Positions 45,874-58,617 of a stretch of DNA of 64,000 nucleotides are shown here, one piece after another (within the stretch, counting starts at the first letter, position 1; each line of letters opens with the position of its first letter). The notes under the pieces were generated by a model, which had not been told where the DNA came from, did no database searches, and saw only the letters and a program-made list of their open reading frames with translations. The position numbers and the translations under genes were made by a program. Origin of the DNA: Hypomyces perniciosus (lineage: Eukaryota; Ascomycota; Sordariomycetes; Hypocreales; Hypocreaceae); the NCBI GenBank assembly GCA_008477525.1, contig SPDT01000008.1:186001-250000 (forward strand), read 5' to 3'.

Positions 45874-48800
45874 TATTTAAAGCTTATTTCTATTAATTTT
45901 ATTAATTCCCTATATATACTAAAATAGTTAGCCTTACTAATAATAATAACTCTAGCTTTAGTAAAGAGTAAGTTATTACTTTAATTAATTAATTATTACA
46001 GTTAATTATAAAGTAGATAAATGCTATTATATAAGTGCTTAATATTAAAAAGAATAATATAGAGGAAGCACTACCTCCTTTATAGACTAGTATACTATAT
46101 TAAAAGAGGCAGAAATCTTTTCCTAGCCCTTTAACGTTTTTAGGGAAATAAAGTCAATATATAGTTTAAGCGTAGCAGATATATAATAAAATAGCTTTTA
46201 ATAAATATTTCTATACAGGCAATAAAGATCTTTAATATTTTATTAATACCTGCTTTAAGACTAAACTTTAATAAATAATAGCTATTTATTACTCTTTAAA
46301 TAGGCAAAGAGGCAAATATAACCTTTAAAACCTTATAATATACTTTAACTAAAGTTATAAAAATTAAAGTCTTTAAGCTTATACTAATAAAAAGCTTTAA
46401 ATATTATAATAGAAAAAGGGAGCTAGTTTTTTTTTTTTTACTAAAATTTAAATAAAAGCTTTTTAAAGCTGGCAGGGAAAATTAAATAAATTAAGTAAAG
46501 ATTATATTCTTTAAAAGAGCCTTTTCTTTAAAGCTGCAATATAGTTTCATTATAGTTAACCTCCTGCAGGAATATAACTATTAGCTAAAGTAAATTTAAG
46601 ATATTACTAGTAAGATTAAGCTATTAAACTGCAATAAGTCTACTATATTTATAAAGGCTGCCTCTTTTATAATAAATAAAGGTTTAAAGAATATAAAGGC
46701 TAAAGGCAATAAATATATTAAGCATTATACTTGCAATTATAAAAGGGATATATAGATAACTGGCATTAACTATATTAAAAATTAATAGTATAAAGACTCT
46801 TTTTTAAGTAAAAAGGGCTAAATATATTTTCGCTATAATTCCGTTAAACACCTAGTATAAGAATATCTATAAGCTTTTAAAAAAGAATTTAAAGTTTATA
46901 TTAATAGGGTCTATAAAGTTAAAGTATAAGCTTAAAAAGAGCAGGAACTTTAAATTATTAAATTTAATAATAACTTTAACTCTTTTAATAGTTTATTAAA
47001 AAAGTAGCTTTAATATAAAGTTAAGTATTAAAGTTGAATAAAATAAAAGTTAATAAATAAAAGGAATTTAAATAGTAAATAAATAGTAAATTAATAATAT
47101 TATAAGCTAAAAATATATATATATATAAATCTCTATTTTATTTAATATTAATTGCAATTATTATACTATTATAAAATACTCCCTTGCAAAAAGACTTTAC
47201 CTCCCTTAAATTATAATTAAAGAACAGTAATTAAACAGCTGTTTTAAAAAGAATTTACTAATAGCAACCCGCTCTATAACTATAGTCTACTTAAAGCTTT
47301 ATAGCTATATCCAATACTTATATATATATATAGCTAAAGGTCTAGATTATAACCTACTTCTTGGGAAACTATAAAGAGAAGCGAATAGTATAATCTATAA
47401 TACCGCTAAGTAGTAGATTCTCTATTAAAAAGCAGATATCTAACTGCGATTTTCAGGTAATTTATAACCTAAAGGTATATAAGCTATATAAACTGCTTAA
47501 CTTATATCTGCCTTAACCTTTTAAATAAAATACTATTACGCATAATAATCTAGCAAGGAATATATATTCTATCTCTATACTATTATATTAATAAATATTA
47601 AAAAAGCGCTTTAACTAAAAAGGTTAATAGATTAAAAAGGAATTATTCCTTTTAAGCTTTATAATAAATTCCATTTATTTTTTTTATTTAAAAAACAGTA
47701 AAACTACTGCTTTAAAGGCTAAGTATTAATTATAAAATCCCCTTAAAGTGCAATAAAGACAGTAATAAACTAAAACTTTTATAAAGCCCCCTATATAATA
47801 TATTGCAAAAAAGCTACTAATACTATACAAAACTCTCTTTAACCTGTTTAATAAAGGGTTTATTTGCATTAATAGCTTAGCTGCCACTATACCTATACTT
47901 TTTACTTATAAGCCAAGAAAAGGAGTGCGTTTCTACGTAAACTATTATACTTTTAATATAATTATATAATAAAACTACTACCCTTTACCCTGATTTATAG
48001 AAATACTAAACAGCTTTACTTAAATAAAGTGGTTTATTAAGTTAAATATAATAGCTGGTTTCTATAAGATTTATATTATAAAAGGGGATAAATATAAGAC
48101 TATATTCTATATATATTATAGATTATATAAATAAAGAGTTATATTATTAAAGTTTATTAATGCTTTAATAATATTCTAATAGTTTATTAATTATATATTT
48201 TGCCTTTTTTTAAATAACTTTATTACTATATATATTAATAATATTCTAATATATTTAAATAGCTTGCTTAGGGATTATATAAAGAAAGTATAATATATAC
48301 TTTACGCTTTTATAGACGCCGGCTTATACTTTAACCCAGCAAAATACTTTTTTGCTTAAAAAAAGGTTAAATACTTTAGCTTTATTATTTAAGCAGGGAA
48401 AGGCATTGCTTATAACTTTAAAAAGCAGTAAATAACATACAAATAAATAGCCCTTATATTAATAATAGGTGTATAGAGTTTCTTTAAATTCGCTAACTAT
48501 TGCTGTATTTTTATCTTTAACTTTTCGCGTATAGCACTCCCTTTTACTTATTTAATAAAAAAGCTGCTTTTAAGGAATTAAAGTGCTGCTTTTGCAAGGC
48601 CTTAATACTTTAAGTATAAGACTTAAATAAAAAGATAATTATTAAACCTAACTATTTAAGGTATATAGTTAAAGGTATATTATTATAAAAGGATAAATAA
48701 AGAAGGTATAATATAATTATATACTATTTATAGAGATTAAGCCTAGCTAAATATAATTATTTAATTTATAATAAAGAAATATTAGCTATTATTTACTGCT

Positions 48801-50729
48801 TAAAAGAATAAAGGGCTAAGCTATGAAGCTATAGACCTTTTACTATAATCGTAGATTATAAAAATCTGCAGTATTTTATAATATACTAGAAGCTTTTAAA
48901 GAGGTAGACTTATTAGGCTAAATTCCTTTTATAATTTAATATAATAATATAGTATTAGCCTAATAATAAAGCAGTGGTCTTTAATGCACTTAACTATTAA
49001 AAATAGGATTAGCTAAAAAATAAAAATAATAAATAGGAATAAGGCTGCTATATATAGCTGCTCCCTATAACCTTAAAAGTAATTTACTGGCTAAAAGTTA
49101 CTAATAGCCTAATTCCTTAAATATAAATATTTAATAATAACCTAAAACTGCAGTAACTTTAAGATTAATTAATATAAGCTGACCTTAACTATTAAAAGGT
49201 ATATATAATAGTAAAGTTAAAAAAATGCAGCTTCCCTTTTAACATTTAATTAAAAGTTTAAATTGCAGAATATATAATTAATAAATAGTCTTGTTTTATT
49301 TTTTGCAATTAAATTTAAATTCTAGCAGAAATAAATAAAGTAAAAACTATACTATATACGCGCATTATATAAGCTAAGTATAATACAGTAATAGCCAGCT
49401 ACTTTAATTAAAATAGTATACTTGCAATTATAGCTTAAACATTCTATTAGCCTAGCCTTTTTTAAACTATATATTAATTTATAAGGAACTATAATATTTA
49501 TAGAAAAGGGCAGTATTAAAGGACCTAAAAGCGCAGTCTTTTTAAACCTTTACTAATCCCTTTATATATATAAAGCGACTTAGTAATAGATTTTATTATT
49601 AAGCTTCCTTTAACTAGTCCCTTTAACGCTTAATATTTATAGGTAATAGTAAACTAACTTATTAAAGCAGTTACATTTAAAGCTATAGAGAGTATAAACG
49701 CAAAGGCCTATATACAGTACTTCCTTTAATGCTACTATTAATTCTATAGTATACTTAGGTTTATTATAAGCAATCAAGGGTTTAATTAAACTAGTAAGTT
49801 TTAAAAAGCGTTTTATTAACTAGCAGGAATAGAATAATAGCGTAAGACTATATATGACCTATAGACTAATAGTGGCTTAAGGTAAATAAACTAAAAAATC
49901 TAAATATACAAATAAATATATATTAACTATAATTAAAAGGATTAAAGAGACTAGCTCCCAGCAGCTTAATTAATATTAAATAACTGCATAAACTTTATGA
50001 CCTAGTTAAGCCTTTTTTTCTTTAAATACAACTATTATATTAAAGTATTCCTATTATATTACAGTTAAAATATAAAGCAGGAGATTATAGACCTAAATAA
50101 GTATTAAGTAAAAAAACTGCTTTAGTGCTTAAAAGATATTATATCCTTTATATAAGCTAATTTAACAGTAATACAGTAATAATATAAAGATACTGTTAAT
50201 AAATATAAAGGATTAGCTAAAAGATTTAAGGTTAAAGATAAAGTATAGCTTTACTTTAGTAATTATAAATCCTTACGCTTTAATAAAAAGTTAAATACTT
50301 TTATTATAAATATTTAATAGTAAAAGTATTTAACCCTTATATAGTTAAACTAAGCGTGCCTATAGGAATCTATCTATACTTTTATATTAACCTGCTATAA
50401 TAAACAGTAAATAACCCTTTATTTAAATAGTAGAATAATAACTTTTAACCCCCTTTTATATATATTAAAGGTAAAAATAAATAAAAGGTAAAAGAGATCC
50501 TTTATATTAGGATAAAGAAATAAGGCTGCAGCTTTTTCCGCGAAGCGCTTATGTATTAAAAGGGGTATATAAAGCTAACCTAAGAGCCTACTATCTCCTT
50601 AAAAAATATAGCTGCCCTAGACGCTTATATAAAAAGATATAGGCTAATTAAGACTGCAGATAGGCCTTTAAAGGAATACGCCCTGGCAAAAAAGAAATAT
50701 AGGAAATAACCAGCTTTATAGGGGGGTAA

Positions 50730-50999
50730 TATTACAGGTTAGACCTAATTAAGAAAGACTTTAGCTATATTAAGCCTAGCACTATAATTCCTTATATTTC
50801 CTGGACTAGCTAATACAGATATATATATATTAGGCACTGCGAATAAGCCTTAAACTTATATATATATATACTACTATACTATAGATTAATATATATATAG
50901 CTAGATAATCCCTTTTCCTATTCCCTTGCTCCTTAACTTTAGATAAATAATTCTATAGCGCCTTATTATTAGTTACTATAAAAGGCTACGCCTATTATA
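50730..50999 (+). repeat. 3' LTR of Gypsy B2
   Basis: 270 bp, starts TATTACAGG and ends CGCCTATTATA. Confidence 0.9.
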
Positions 51000-51004
51000 A
51001 ATAT

Positions 51005-54000
51005 AAAGATTAAAGTAGCTTTTTAAGGAAAGTTTTGTTTTAATTAGCTATTATTTTAATTTAATTTTACTAAGATATTTTAAAACCTTTTATTTAATAT
51101 ATTAAACTTTATTACTTTTAATTTAAGCTAGTAAATAATTTAGAAATTATATTAAGATAAAATTTTAGACTAGTAGATTTATCTTTAATTTAATACTTTA
51201 ATAATTATAAAGTATTTTAAGTTTTTATAGTTTATAATAAGCTTAAATTTATTTCTTATACTTTAAAGCTTAAAGTACTATTGTTTTAACAATTTAATAA
51301 TAGCTAGCAGTTTTTTATTATAAATTTTATAAGTATATTTAGCGGGTAAATACTTTAATAAAAAGTATACTATTAGTTATAAGATATTATTTTTATTATA
51401 TTAAAAGAGAATATTATTAAATATTTAATTTAAAGTATTTATTTTTAAAATTACTTTTTTATTATAATTAAAAAAAGTAAAAATTAAAGTAGTTATAAAC
51501 CAGGTTTTAAAACAGTTAAATACAGTAGTATAAAGTTCTATTTAATTTCATAATATATGTTTTTAATAGGCTGTTTGAAGGTTTATAAATATTAAAGAAG
51601 TCTTTAATAAACTGCTAATAAAAATTTATAAAGCTTAAAAAATATTAAAATTTATAAAGGTTTAAAGGTCTCTTTTAATGTATAATTGCAACTATTTCTT
51701 TAAAGTTTATCTTAATATTATTATTTATAATAATTAAATTAAAGTACTTTATTTTTCTAATTTTAAATTTAGATTTTTTAATATTAATTTAAAGACTTAT
51801 ATTAATTAATTTATTTATAACTTTTTATATATATTATTAGTATTCCTTTTATATAATGAAATAAATTAAAATATTATTAAAGTAGGCTATAAATCTTATT
51901 AAATCAATTATATAAAGTATAGTTAATATAATATTAAAAAAAGGCTAAGGCGTTATAAGACTGAAAGGTATTATAAAGGTTTTAAATAGCTTAAATGAGG
52001 TTATAAATGTTATTTTTTATTTATATCCTTTTATAATTTTAAATTTATTAAAAGCAGATATTATATTTAATTTAATATAAAATCTAGTATTATATAAAGT
52101 AATTAATATCTTTGAGATTAATAGTAATAAGTAATAATTCTTTATAGTAATATTATTAAAGCTTTAATTGTTTTAATAAATATCAATGCCTTTTTTAGGT
52201 TATATAGTAAAGAGTAACGGGGCAGTATATTTTACTTTAAATTCTTTAATCAATCCTTTAATTAACTTTTTATTTAGCTATTTCTTTATAATTTAAAGTT
52301 GGTTTAATAATATTAGGCAGTCTTTTTAATATAATAATTCCTTTTGTAATAAATGTTTAATTTTATAGTTTTATAATCTTTTAAAGGGAAGTTTATATAT
52401 TCATTATAAAAGGAAGCTAATAATTTTATTTTATAGCTAATTAAACAGTTTCTTTTAAATATTATTTTCTATTAATTTTAGCTTTGCTTTTATAAATTTA
52501 TTAATATTAGACTTTAATATCCTTTAATGGTATTCTCTACTATCATAATATATAAAGCAATTATAGAAAGCTATAGGGAATAATACTTATACTGCTATAA
52601 AGCTGCCTTATTTTTATAATATATTTATAAAAGTATCCTTATTAAGCTTTAATAGTCAGTATACTTTATATTCCTACTTTTATATATTTTCTATTAAATC
52701 TGCTTAGGTTAGTTTTATATATTAAATAAATAAATTGTTATAAAACTAGATAAATAATATTGCAGCAGATATTTAGATATCTATTAAGTTAAGTTATTTA
52801 TATAGTGTTACTGCTATAGGCTTATTAGGTATTAATATATTTAGCTTAAAGACTTATATTAAATTATATTAATATAAATGTTAATAGCTATTCACTATAG
52901 GTATTATTATAAATAGTATTAAGGGCTTATTTAATATTATTTACATATTAATTTTTAACTTTTTATAGTTATTAGGTTAATAAATATAGTAGTAATTTTG
53001 CTTTAGTATTAGTATAAGGTTAATATATAGGTCCTTTTTTCCCTGTTAAAGTATTATTATTTTTAATATATTTTTAATATAGGCTTAGAACTTGACTTTC
53101 TTTTTAACCTTTTTCTTTATTTCTTTTAGTATATTATTTTATTTTATACTAGTAGTGTAAAGTATTAACTGTAAAGGTTTACTTAAGATATTAATATTAT
53201 ATAAAATAATTATTAGGCTAAGAATTATTAGTATAGTATAAATTTAAAAGCAATAAGTTATTTAATAATATTATAAATTAAAGGTAACTATTAATATAGG
53301 CTAGTTAATATTAAGATTATATTATTATAGCTATAGTATTTAAAAATAAAGGGGTTTTAATTTCAAAGATTAATAATAAAAAATATATATAGCTTTTTAT
53401 ATTCCTTTATTATTATATTTAAGATTATATTATTAATAAATTATACTGCTGCTTTACTATCAGCTAACATAAAGCTTTTTAATTTAAGTAGTTATATTAT
53501 TAAGATTTAAGACTTTTAAAGAAAATATTAGTCTATAAAGCCTTATATTAAATAACTACTATTAATAAAGGTTAATATAATTACTAGTAAATATATAAGG
53601 AATAATATAGTATAAATAAATAGTAATTTATTATTTATAGTATTTAGAATTAATAGTCTATTATTAATAATAATATATTATATTTATAAAGGTATTAGGT
53701 TTATAGGCTATTTTAATATTTTATTATATATTTTAATATAATATTATTAAAAAGCTACTCTTTTCCCTGCCTTTTTATATTAAAGGTTATATTTTTATAA
53801 ATAAGTATATTATTAAAGATAACTAATTCTTTAATAAAGCTAGTCTTATTAATATAGTATAGGAATAGGATTTTATGGTATAATAGGTTTCTTTAGGCGA
53901 GGAAATGCTAATATTATAGGAATTAAGGAATAACGATTTACAATACTAGTATACCTTTTCCTTAGCTTAGGATATGTACTATAACTTAAAGCGTTATAGT

Positions 54001-55486
54001 ACTATTACCTTAATATATTCTGCATTTTAAAAAGCTGCTACTATATCCATATAAGGTTTAAAGTTTTATAGTATTAACCTTCTATTTTTTTTTATAATTA
54101 CTGACTATGTATTAACTACTATAGTAATAGTATAAATTATAAAGTTATTAGTATTCTTTATATTATAAAGTAAAGGATATAGTATTTAACTATATAAAAT
54201 CACCTATATTTTCTAACTTTAAAAGGTTTAATTTATTTTAAAGCAAGGCTTATTAAAAATATACTTATTATTTAGCTTTATAAGTTTATAGTTGCCTTTA
54301 AGTTTAGTATAATAGTCCTGCTTTTTAAAGTTATTATAAACTTTCTAACTAAACGTTTTTTAAATAAATTAATTATTTTTATTTATAAGCTTATTACTTT
54401 TATTAATAAAGGCAGCAGTTATTTCTTTAAATACTTTAAAGCGAAAGGCATTAACCTTTTAAATATTAGTTTTACAGGCTTAAGCTATTAATTTATAAAC
54501 TTTAATAATAAAATTCTAATATAGTTTATTTACTATATAATAGGTATTAAACCTTTAAGCAGTAGACTGTAAAAGGTTAAAAGTTTTATATTATAAGTTT
54601 AAGAATTTAATAAAGGTCTACGATTTCTTTATTTTTATATTATATAATTATTCTTTTTATTATAATATAATTAAATGCCTTTTATATTAAATTATAAGTA
54701 TTATTATTTAATTAACTATTAATATAAAAGATATATTTAGAAAAGGTATTACAGCATTTCGCATTAATTATAATATTACATAGTATAGTAAAACGCTAAT
54801 TTATATACTTTTATTAATAGCTTTTTATATCTTTATCTTTACTATTAAATTTATCTTTAAAGTTATTAATTTAATACTTTAAAATATTATTCCTTTTAAC
54901 TTTAATAAACATATTAATAATATTACTTTAACTTTAATAAACATATTAATAATATTACTTTAACTTTAAACTTTATATTAAGCAAGCTTTAGGTTTTTAA
55001 TAACAATAGTATTTTTAAACTTTCTTTATTTTAAAGTTATATTAAAGTTATACTTTTAATTTTAAAATTAATTAAAGATAATATTAAAAAATCATTTGAA
55101 TTCTAGTGCTTAAAGCTATAGGGTTAGGTTGTAATTATTATTATAAGCTTTAAAAATAATATAAATATAAAGCTAATTATAGAAATAGTTAATAAATTTT
55201 ACTTTTTAATTAAAATCCTTTTTTATATTTTTTGTTATTGCTTTTATATTTTTAAATTAAATGCAGGCTAAAGAATTAAATATAGGCTAAAAAGCTAAAT
55301 TAATATATATTTTTTACTGTAAAGATACAAGCTTTTAGGCTTAAAGTCTTGCTATTATTAAACATTAGTAAATTTCTTATATAATATAAGGCTTTTTATA
55401 GTATTACAACTAGGCTATTAGCGACTTTATTAATCTTTTCAGGCAAGGTTAAAAGCTAAAGGTAATAGTATAGTTATTATAAGAAG
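51005..55486 (-). pseudogene. Gypsy A2 pol and gag relic, 5' portion
   Basis: Minus-strand sequence co-linear with A1. The RT block (ITIKN...LYNTRFYIKL...AFNKF...FITSFKLFKTF) reads at about 52.2-51.95 kb. RIP stops are dense. The rest, to the 5' LTR, corresponds to the A1 gag/protease region and has no recognisable motif. Confidence 0.75.
54901..54964. repeat. Tandem duplication, 2 x 32 bp
   Basis: Two identical adjacent 32-bp units beginning TTTAATAAACATATTAATAA, inside the Gypsy A2 gag-side relic. Confidence 0.85.
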
Positions 55487-55490
55487 GTAT

Positions 55491-55898
55491 TTTGTCGAGG
55501 GGGAATTGGCACTCCAAAACACATACACAACACACACATACACCTACACACACAACGACTGGTATCGAGCGCGAGAACCGCGCTCCTGACAGAACCACAA
55601 AGCGGCGATTGAGTAATATAGGGACTAAAAGATACTGCGGATCATTTGATCATGATGCCAGCAGCCGAAAGCAACCAACGGTTACCTTCATACGCCTCAG
55701 CGACTATGTTCTTACAGGTAGGGTTGTGTATTAAAGGGGGAAGAAGGTTAGTGTATATTAAACTAGGTCGATCTGTATATCTTTATACTCTTATGCTTCC
55801 CTGATCCAGTAACTGCTTAAATAAGCAGCCGACCTTTCTCGGGTAAGCTTAACAAGAAAAATGCAGGTGCGTCGGGCATGTCAGTTACCCCCAACAAA
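55491..55898. mobile_element. Solo 408-bp repeat of the D family, least mutated copy
   Basis: Third copy of the repeat that bounds unit D. It starts TTTGTCGAGGGGGAATTGGC and ends CCCCCAACAAA, with GTAT on both sides (55487-55490, 55899-55902). The corresponding site in A1 (reverse complement of 22450 onward) reads GAAGGCATAAAC without the insert, an independent empty-site proof of the boundaries. It keeps high GC and CA-rich tracts, so it is younger than, or escaped, the RIP that converted its host A2. An 80-codon frame inside shows no protein features. Confidence 0.88.
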
Positions 55899-55906
55899 GT
55901 ATAAAC

Positions 55907-56068
55907 TATTATAATATATAAAATAGTAGGTTAAAGTAATATCTTTATTATACTTAAAATAAGACAAAAAGCTATAAAAATATACTTTAAAGGTATAGGA
56001 CTAGGTTATTATACAAGGACGCATATAATGGTTATAAGTTATTAGAGAGTAGGTTTAGTGCTGTGACA
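55907..56068 (-). repeat. 5' LTR of Gypsy A2
   Basis: 162 bp, ends GTGCTGTGACA, followed by AATAG at 56069-56073. Confidence 0.9.
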
Positions 56069-56080
56069 AATAGGTAAATT

Positions 56081-57907
56081 TATTATAGTATAGAAAGGTA
56101 AGTTAAGGTAAATATTATTGTTATACTATAGAAAGTAAGAAAGCCCTAAGCCTTTATAGAAAGCTATAGCTAGGAATGCATTAAGGCCTAATTATATAAC
56201 CAGAGTTTATATAATAGGGCGTTAATATTACATTACAGTTAATACTATAATCATACTCCCCCTCTTTATTATATTATTTAGCCGTAAATTATTATATTAT
56301 TCTATAAATTAAAATTCCAGGTAATTTATTTTAATACTTTTAATATAAAAGTAAATAAAGTAAATTATATTGATTTTAGTTTTAATAATATATAGTTTAA
56401 TTATAGGCTTTAGTGCAATATAGTCTTTAGTTAATACTTTATAGGCTTTAACTTTTTTTTAGCTATTTCTTCTTTTTCCTTTCTTATAATTTTTTTTAAT
56501 ATTTATTATTATAAGCCTAGTTTTTTTAAGCTTTCCTATGAAAGTTTTATCTTACTTTCTTTTAGCTTTATAAATCTTTAGTTACTTATTATCGAGCAAT
56601 ACAGTATATTTATTTAATAAAGTAGTAAAATCTATTATTATTATAATAATTTAAAAGCGCTTTAAATTCTTATTTCTTTTATACTTTATCTATACTATTT
56701 TCCCTTTCTAATACTTTACTTTAAATATTCTTTAATTTAACTTTATTAATTATTTTTTATTTAAAGTATAGTAAAGTAACTGTTTTACATTATAGAAAAG
56801 AGTTATATAAAATTAACAGAAATTATATTTTCTAGTAAATTAATAGTATAAGTTTATAAATATACTTTTATTATTATATAAAATCCTACTTATTTATTAT
56901 TTAGCTTTTTTATTCATTAATTAGTTTTTATATTTTATATATCAATAAAGACTTTTTATTTAATAGGATATATTAATAACGCCTCTCTTTATATATTTAC
57001 GTTTTCTTTCTATTTTCTTAAAGCCTTAATAAAGGCCTTTAACTATATAATAATATATTTAAATTGCTTAATAATAATATTAATATAAAAACGCTTTTTC
57101 TCTTTACTATAAAAAGGTTTAGCGGGTAAAGCTATAAAGGATTTATCTTTAAGTAAAGGTTAAAACTATAATTAGCGAAAAATAGTAATATATTAATAGT
57201 TTTAAATAGTATATTATTTGTAGTAAATTTAACTAATAAAATCTATTAAATTTAATTATTTTAGTACAGGTTAATAAGACCTTATAAATATAATTTTATA
57301 TTTATATTAATTCTTTTAATTTAACTATTAGTTTTAAAGTAAAAAGTTAACAACTATTTTAATATAACTTTTAATTGCTTTGAAGGTAATTTTTAGAATT
57401 TTAATATAAACTATATACTATAATTTAATATAATATTATTAAGTATATTATAAAAGCAGTATATTTCATTAATAAATACATTAACTAGCTTTTTTATTAA
57501 TCGTCAAATAATAAATATAAAATAATATATCTTTATAAAGCAGTCAACTATTATTAATAAATATTTATAAATAATATTATAATAATAGGATTTAAATAGT
57601 AATATAATATAATTAATAGAGATATTTAATTATATATCAAATAAAATTAATAATAATTAAAAAAGCTTCATAATAAAGATTATAAAGCCTTTATTTTAAT
57701 ATATTGTTTATAGGTTTTTATAAATAGTTTAATATCTTTTCAGATTTATAGCTATTAATATATTAAACTAATAAAATTTAAAGTTTTAAATTTATTTAAG
57801 TATTTAATTAAGCTATTTAAATCGTTTTTAAATAAAATTTATATATAAAGTTTATTATTAAAAGGAATAAAAAGCTGCTTTTAATAATAAATTTTACTAT
57901 TTATTAT
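56081..57907 (-). mobile_element. Gypsy element E, 3' part, truncated
   Basis: Minus strand. A putative 3' LTR (about 56081-56255, ends TATTATAGTAT / ATACTATAATCATA) abuts a polypurine tract (AATAAAGAGGGGGAG on the minus strand, 56256-56270). The integrase core lies at about 57.5-57.2 kb: KTNSQIKRINININLYLQ corresponds to the PQTDGQTERVNQ...QYLR motif of Gypsy integrases. The element is cut by the LTR at 57908, so its 5' portion is missing here. It begins right after the C1 leader, suggesting it inserted into C1. The LTR start is uncertain. Confidence 0.6.
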
Positions 57908-58171
57908 TGTGGCAGAGCGCGGCACAGCTATGTAGAGTATAGAGAGATGGGAAACGAAGCTTGATTCTATAAAAGAGAATATGCCATAGTGGCCTCGCTA
58001 TATATATACATAGCTAAAACAAAGAAGAAGCTGTGTGCAGGCGCTTACAGCGCCTGCATAGTCTAACACATCGCTTACGCGATGTATATATCAGCTCATA
58101 TCTGCTAACAAAACAGATAAAAGCTCCCTAGCGCCGGCAAGCGGTAGGGCCCCGGCCTACTCAACCCAACA
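57908..58171 (+). repeat. LTR of element C2 (278-bp family)
   Basis: 264 bp, about 14 bp shorter than the other two copies because of a small deletion near 58.14 kb. It starts TGTGGCAGAGCGCGG and ends AACCCAACA. Little RIP damage. It carries two adjacent perfect hairpins, GCAGGCGC...GCGCCTGC and ACATCGC...GCGATGT. Confidence 0.85.
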
Positions 58172-58469
58172 CACCCCCCTGTTAATAAGGCTATTCCCAA
58201 TGCCTCATTAACTGCTACTCTAGCCTATCCATAGTGTTATAACTGACTGGCCGCGCTCCTAGAGCCTCTGTTGCTTAGTCAGAAGCTCCTTATTGTAAAC
58301 ACGCATCGATATTCTATTATAGAGGTGAAAGGAATATAAGCGCCGTAGCTATTATTATTCTGTGACAATAGGAAGTTGAACAATAAAGCTCCCAAGCAGG
58401 TAAATCGGTCCTAAACAGCTAGAATAGGTATATTAGCTGCCCCCCGGCCCTATTCCTTACTCTTCTTCT

Positions 58470-58545
58470 TCAATCATCAACATTATCATCATCAACATCA
58501 ACAACAACATCAACATCAACATCAACATCAACAGCAGCATAGCCC
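58470..58545. repeat. (CATCAA)n / (CAT,CAA) simple repeat
   Basis: Imperfect hexanucleotide and trinucleotide repeat, just upstream of the possible splice donor in the C2 leader. Confidence 0.8.
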
Positions 58546-58617
58546 CCGCTGTAAGTATCACGCTTCCGACTAATTCCCTTCACGCTGCGTATTTATTAGC
58601 TAACAGCGAAATTACAG

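Larger units (their letters stand above)
45604..50999 (+). mobile_element. Complete Gypsy B2, inside A2, heavily RIP-mutated
   Basis: 5396 bp with 270-bp LTRs (45604-45873, 50730-50999) and the 5-bp duplication AATAT (45599-45603, 51000-51004). A GGGGGG polypurine tract precedes the 3' LTR. It is co-linear with B1 throughout: RT at about 48.0-48.4 kb, integrase start at about 49.6 kb, chromodomain relic at about 50.5-50.65 kb. It has more TA conversions than B1. Confidence 0.93.
43458..56068 (-). mobile_element. Gypsy A2, second copy of the A1 family, with three nested insertions
   Basis: LTRs are 43458-43619 (3') and 55907-56068 (5'), both 162 bp and in reverse orientation to A1. AATAG flanks the whole unit (43453-43457, 56069-56073), and a C-run polypurine complement follows the 3' LTR. 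Subtracting a 278-bp solo LTR, Gypsy B2 and a 408-bp repeat, each with its target duplication, leaves about 6515 bp, close to the 6604 bp of A1. The RT region lies at about 51.95-52.2 kb on the minus strand and aligns with A1 at 25.75-26.0 kb. It is much more A+T-converted than A1. A 2 x 32-bp tandem duplication lies at 54901-54964. Confidence 0.92.

Noticed and set aside
55492..55734. 80-codon frame inside the D-family solo repeat
   Set aside because: Low-complexity Thr/His run from a CA-rich tract; the other two copies do not preserve it.
42951..58171. Reading the LTRs at 42951 and 57908 as the two ends of one 15-kb element
   Set aside because: Homology continues past the same (right) side of both LTRs, so they are equivalent ends of two copies, and no matching target duplication exists.
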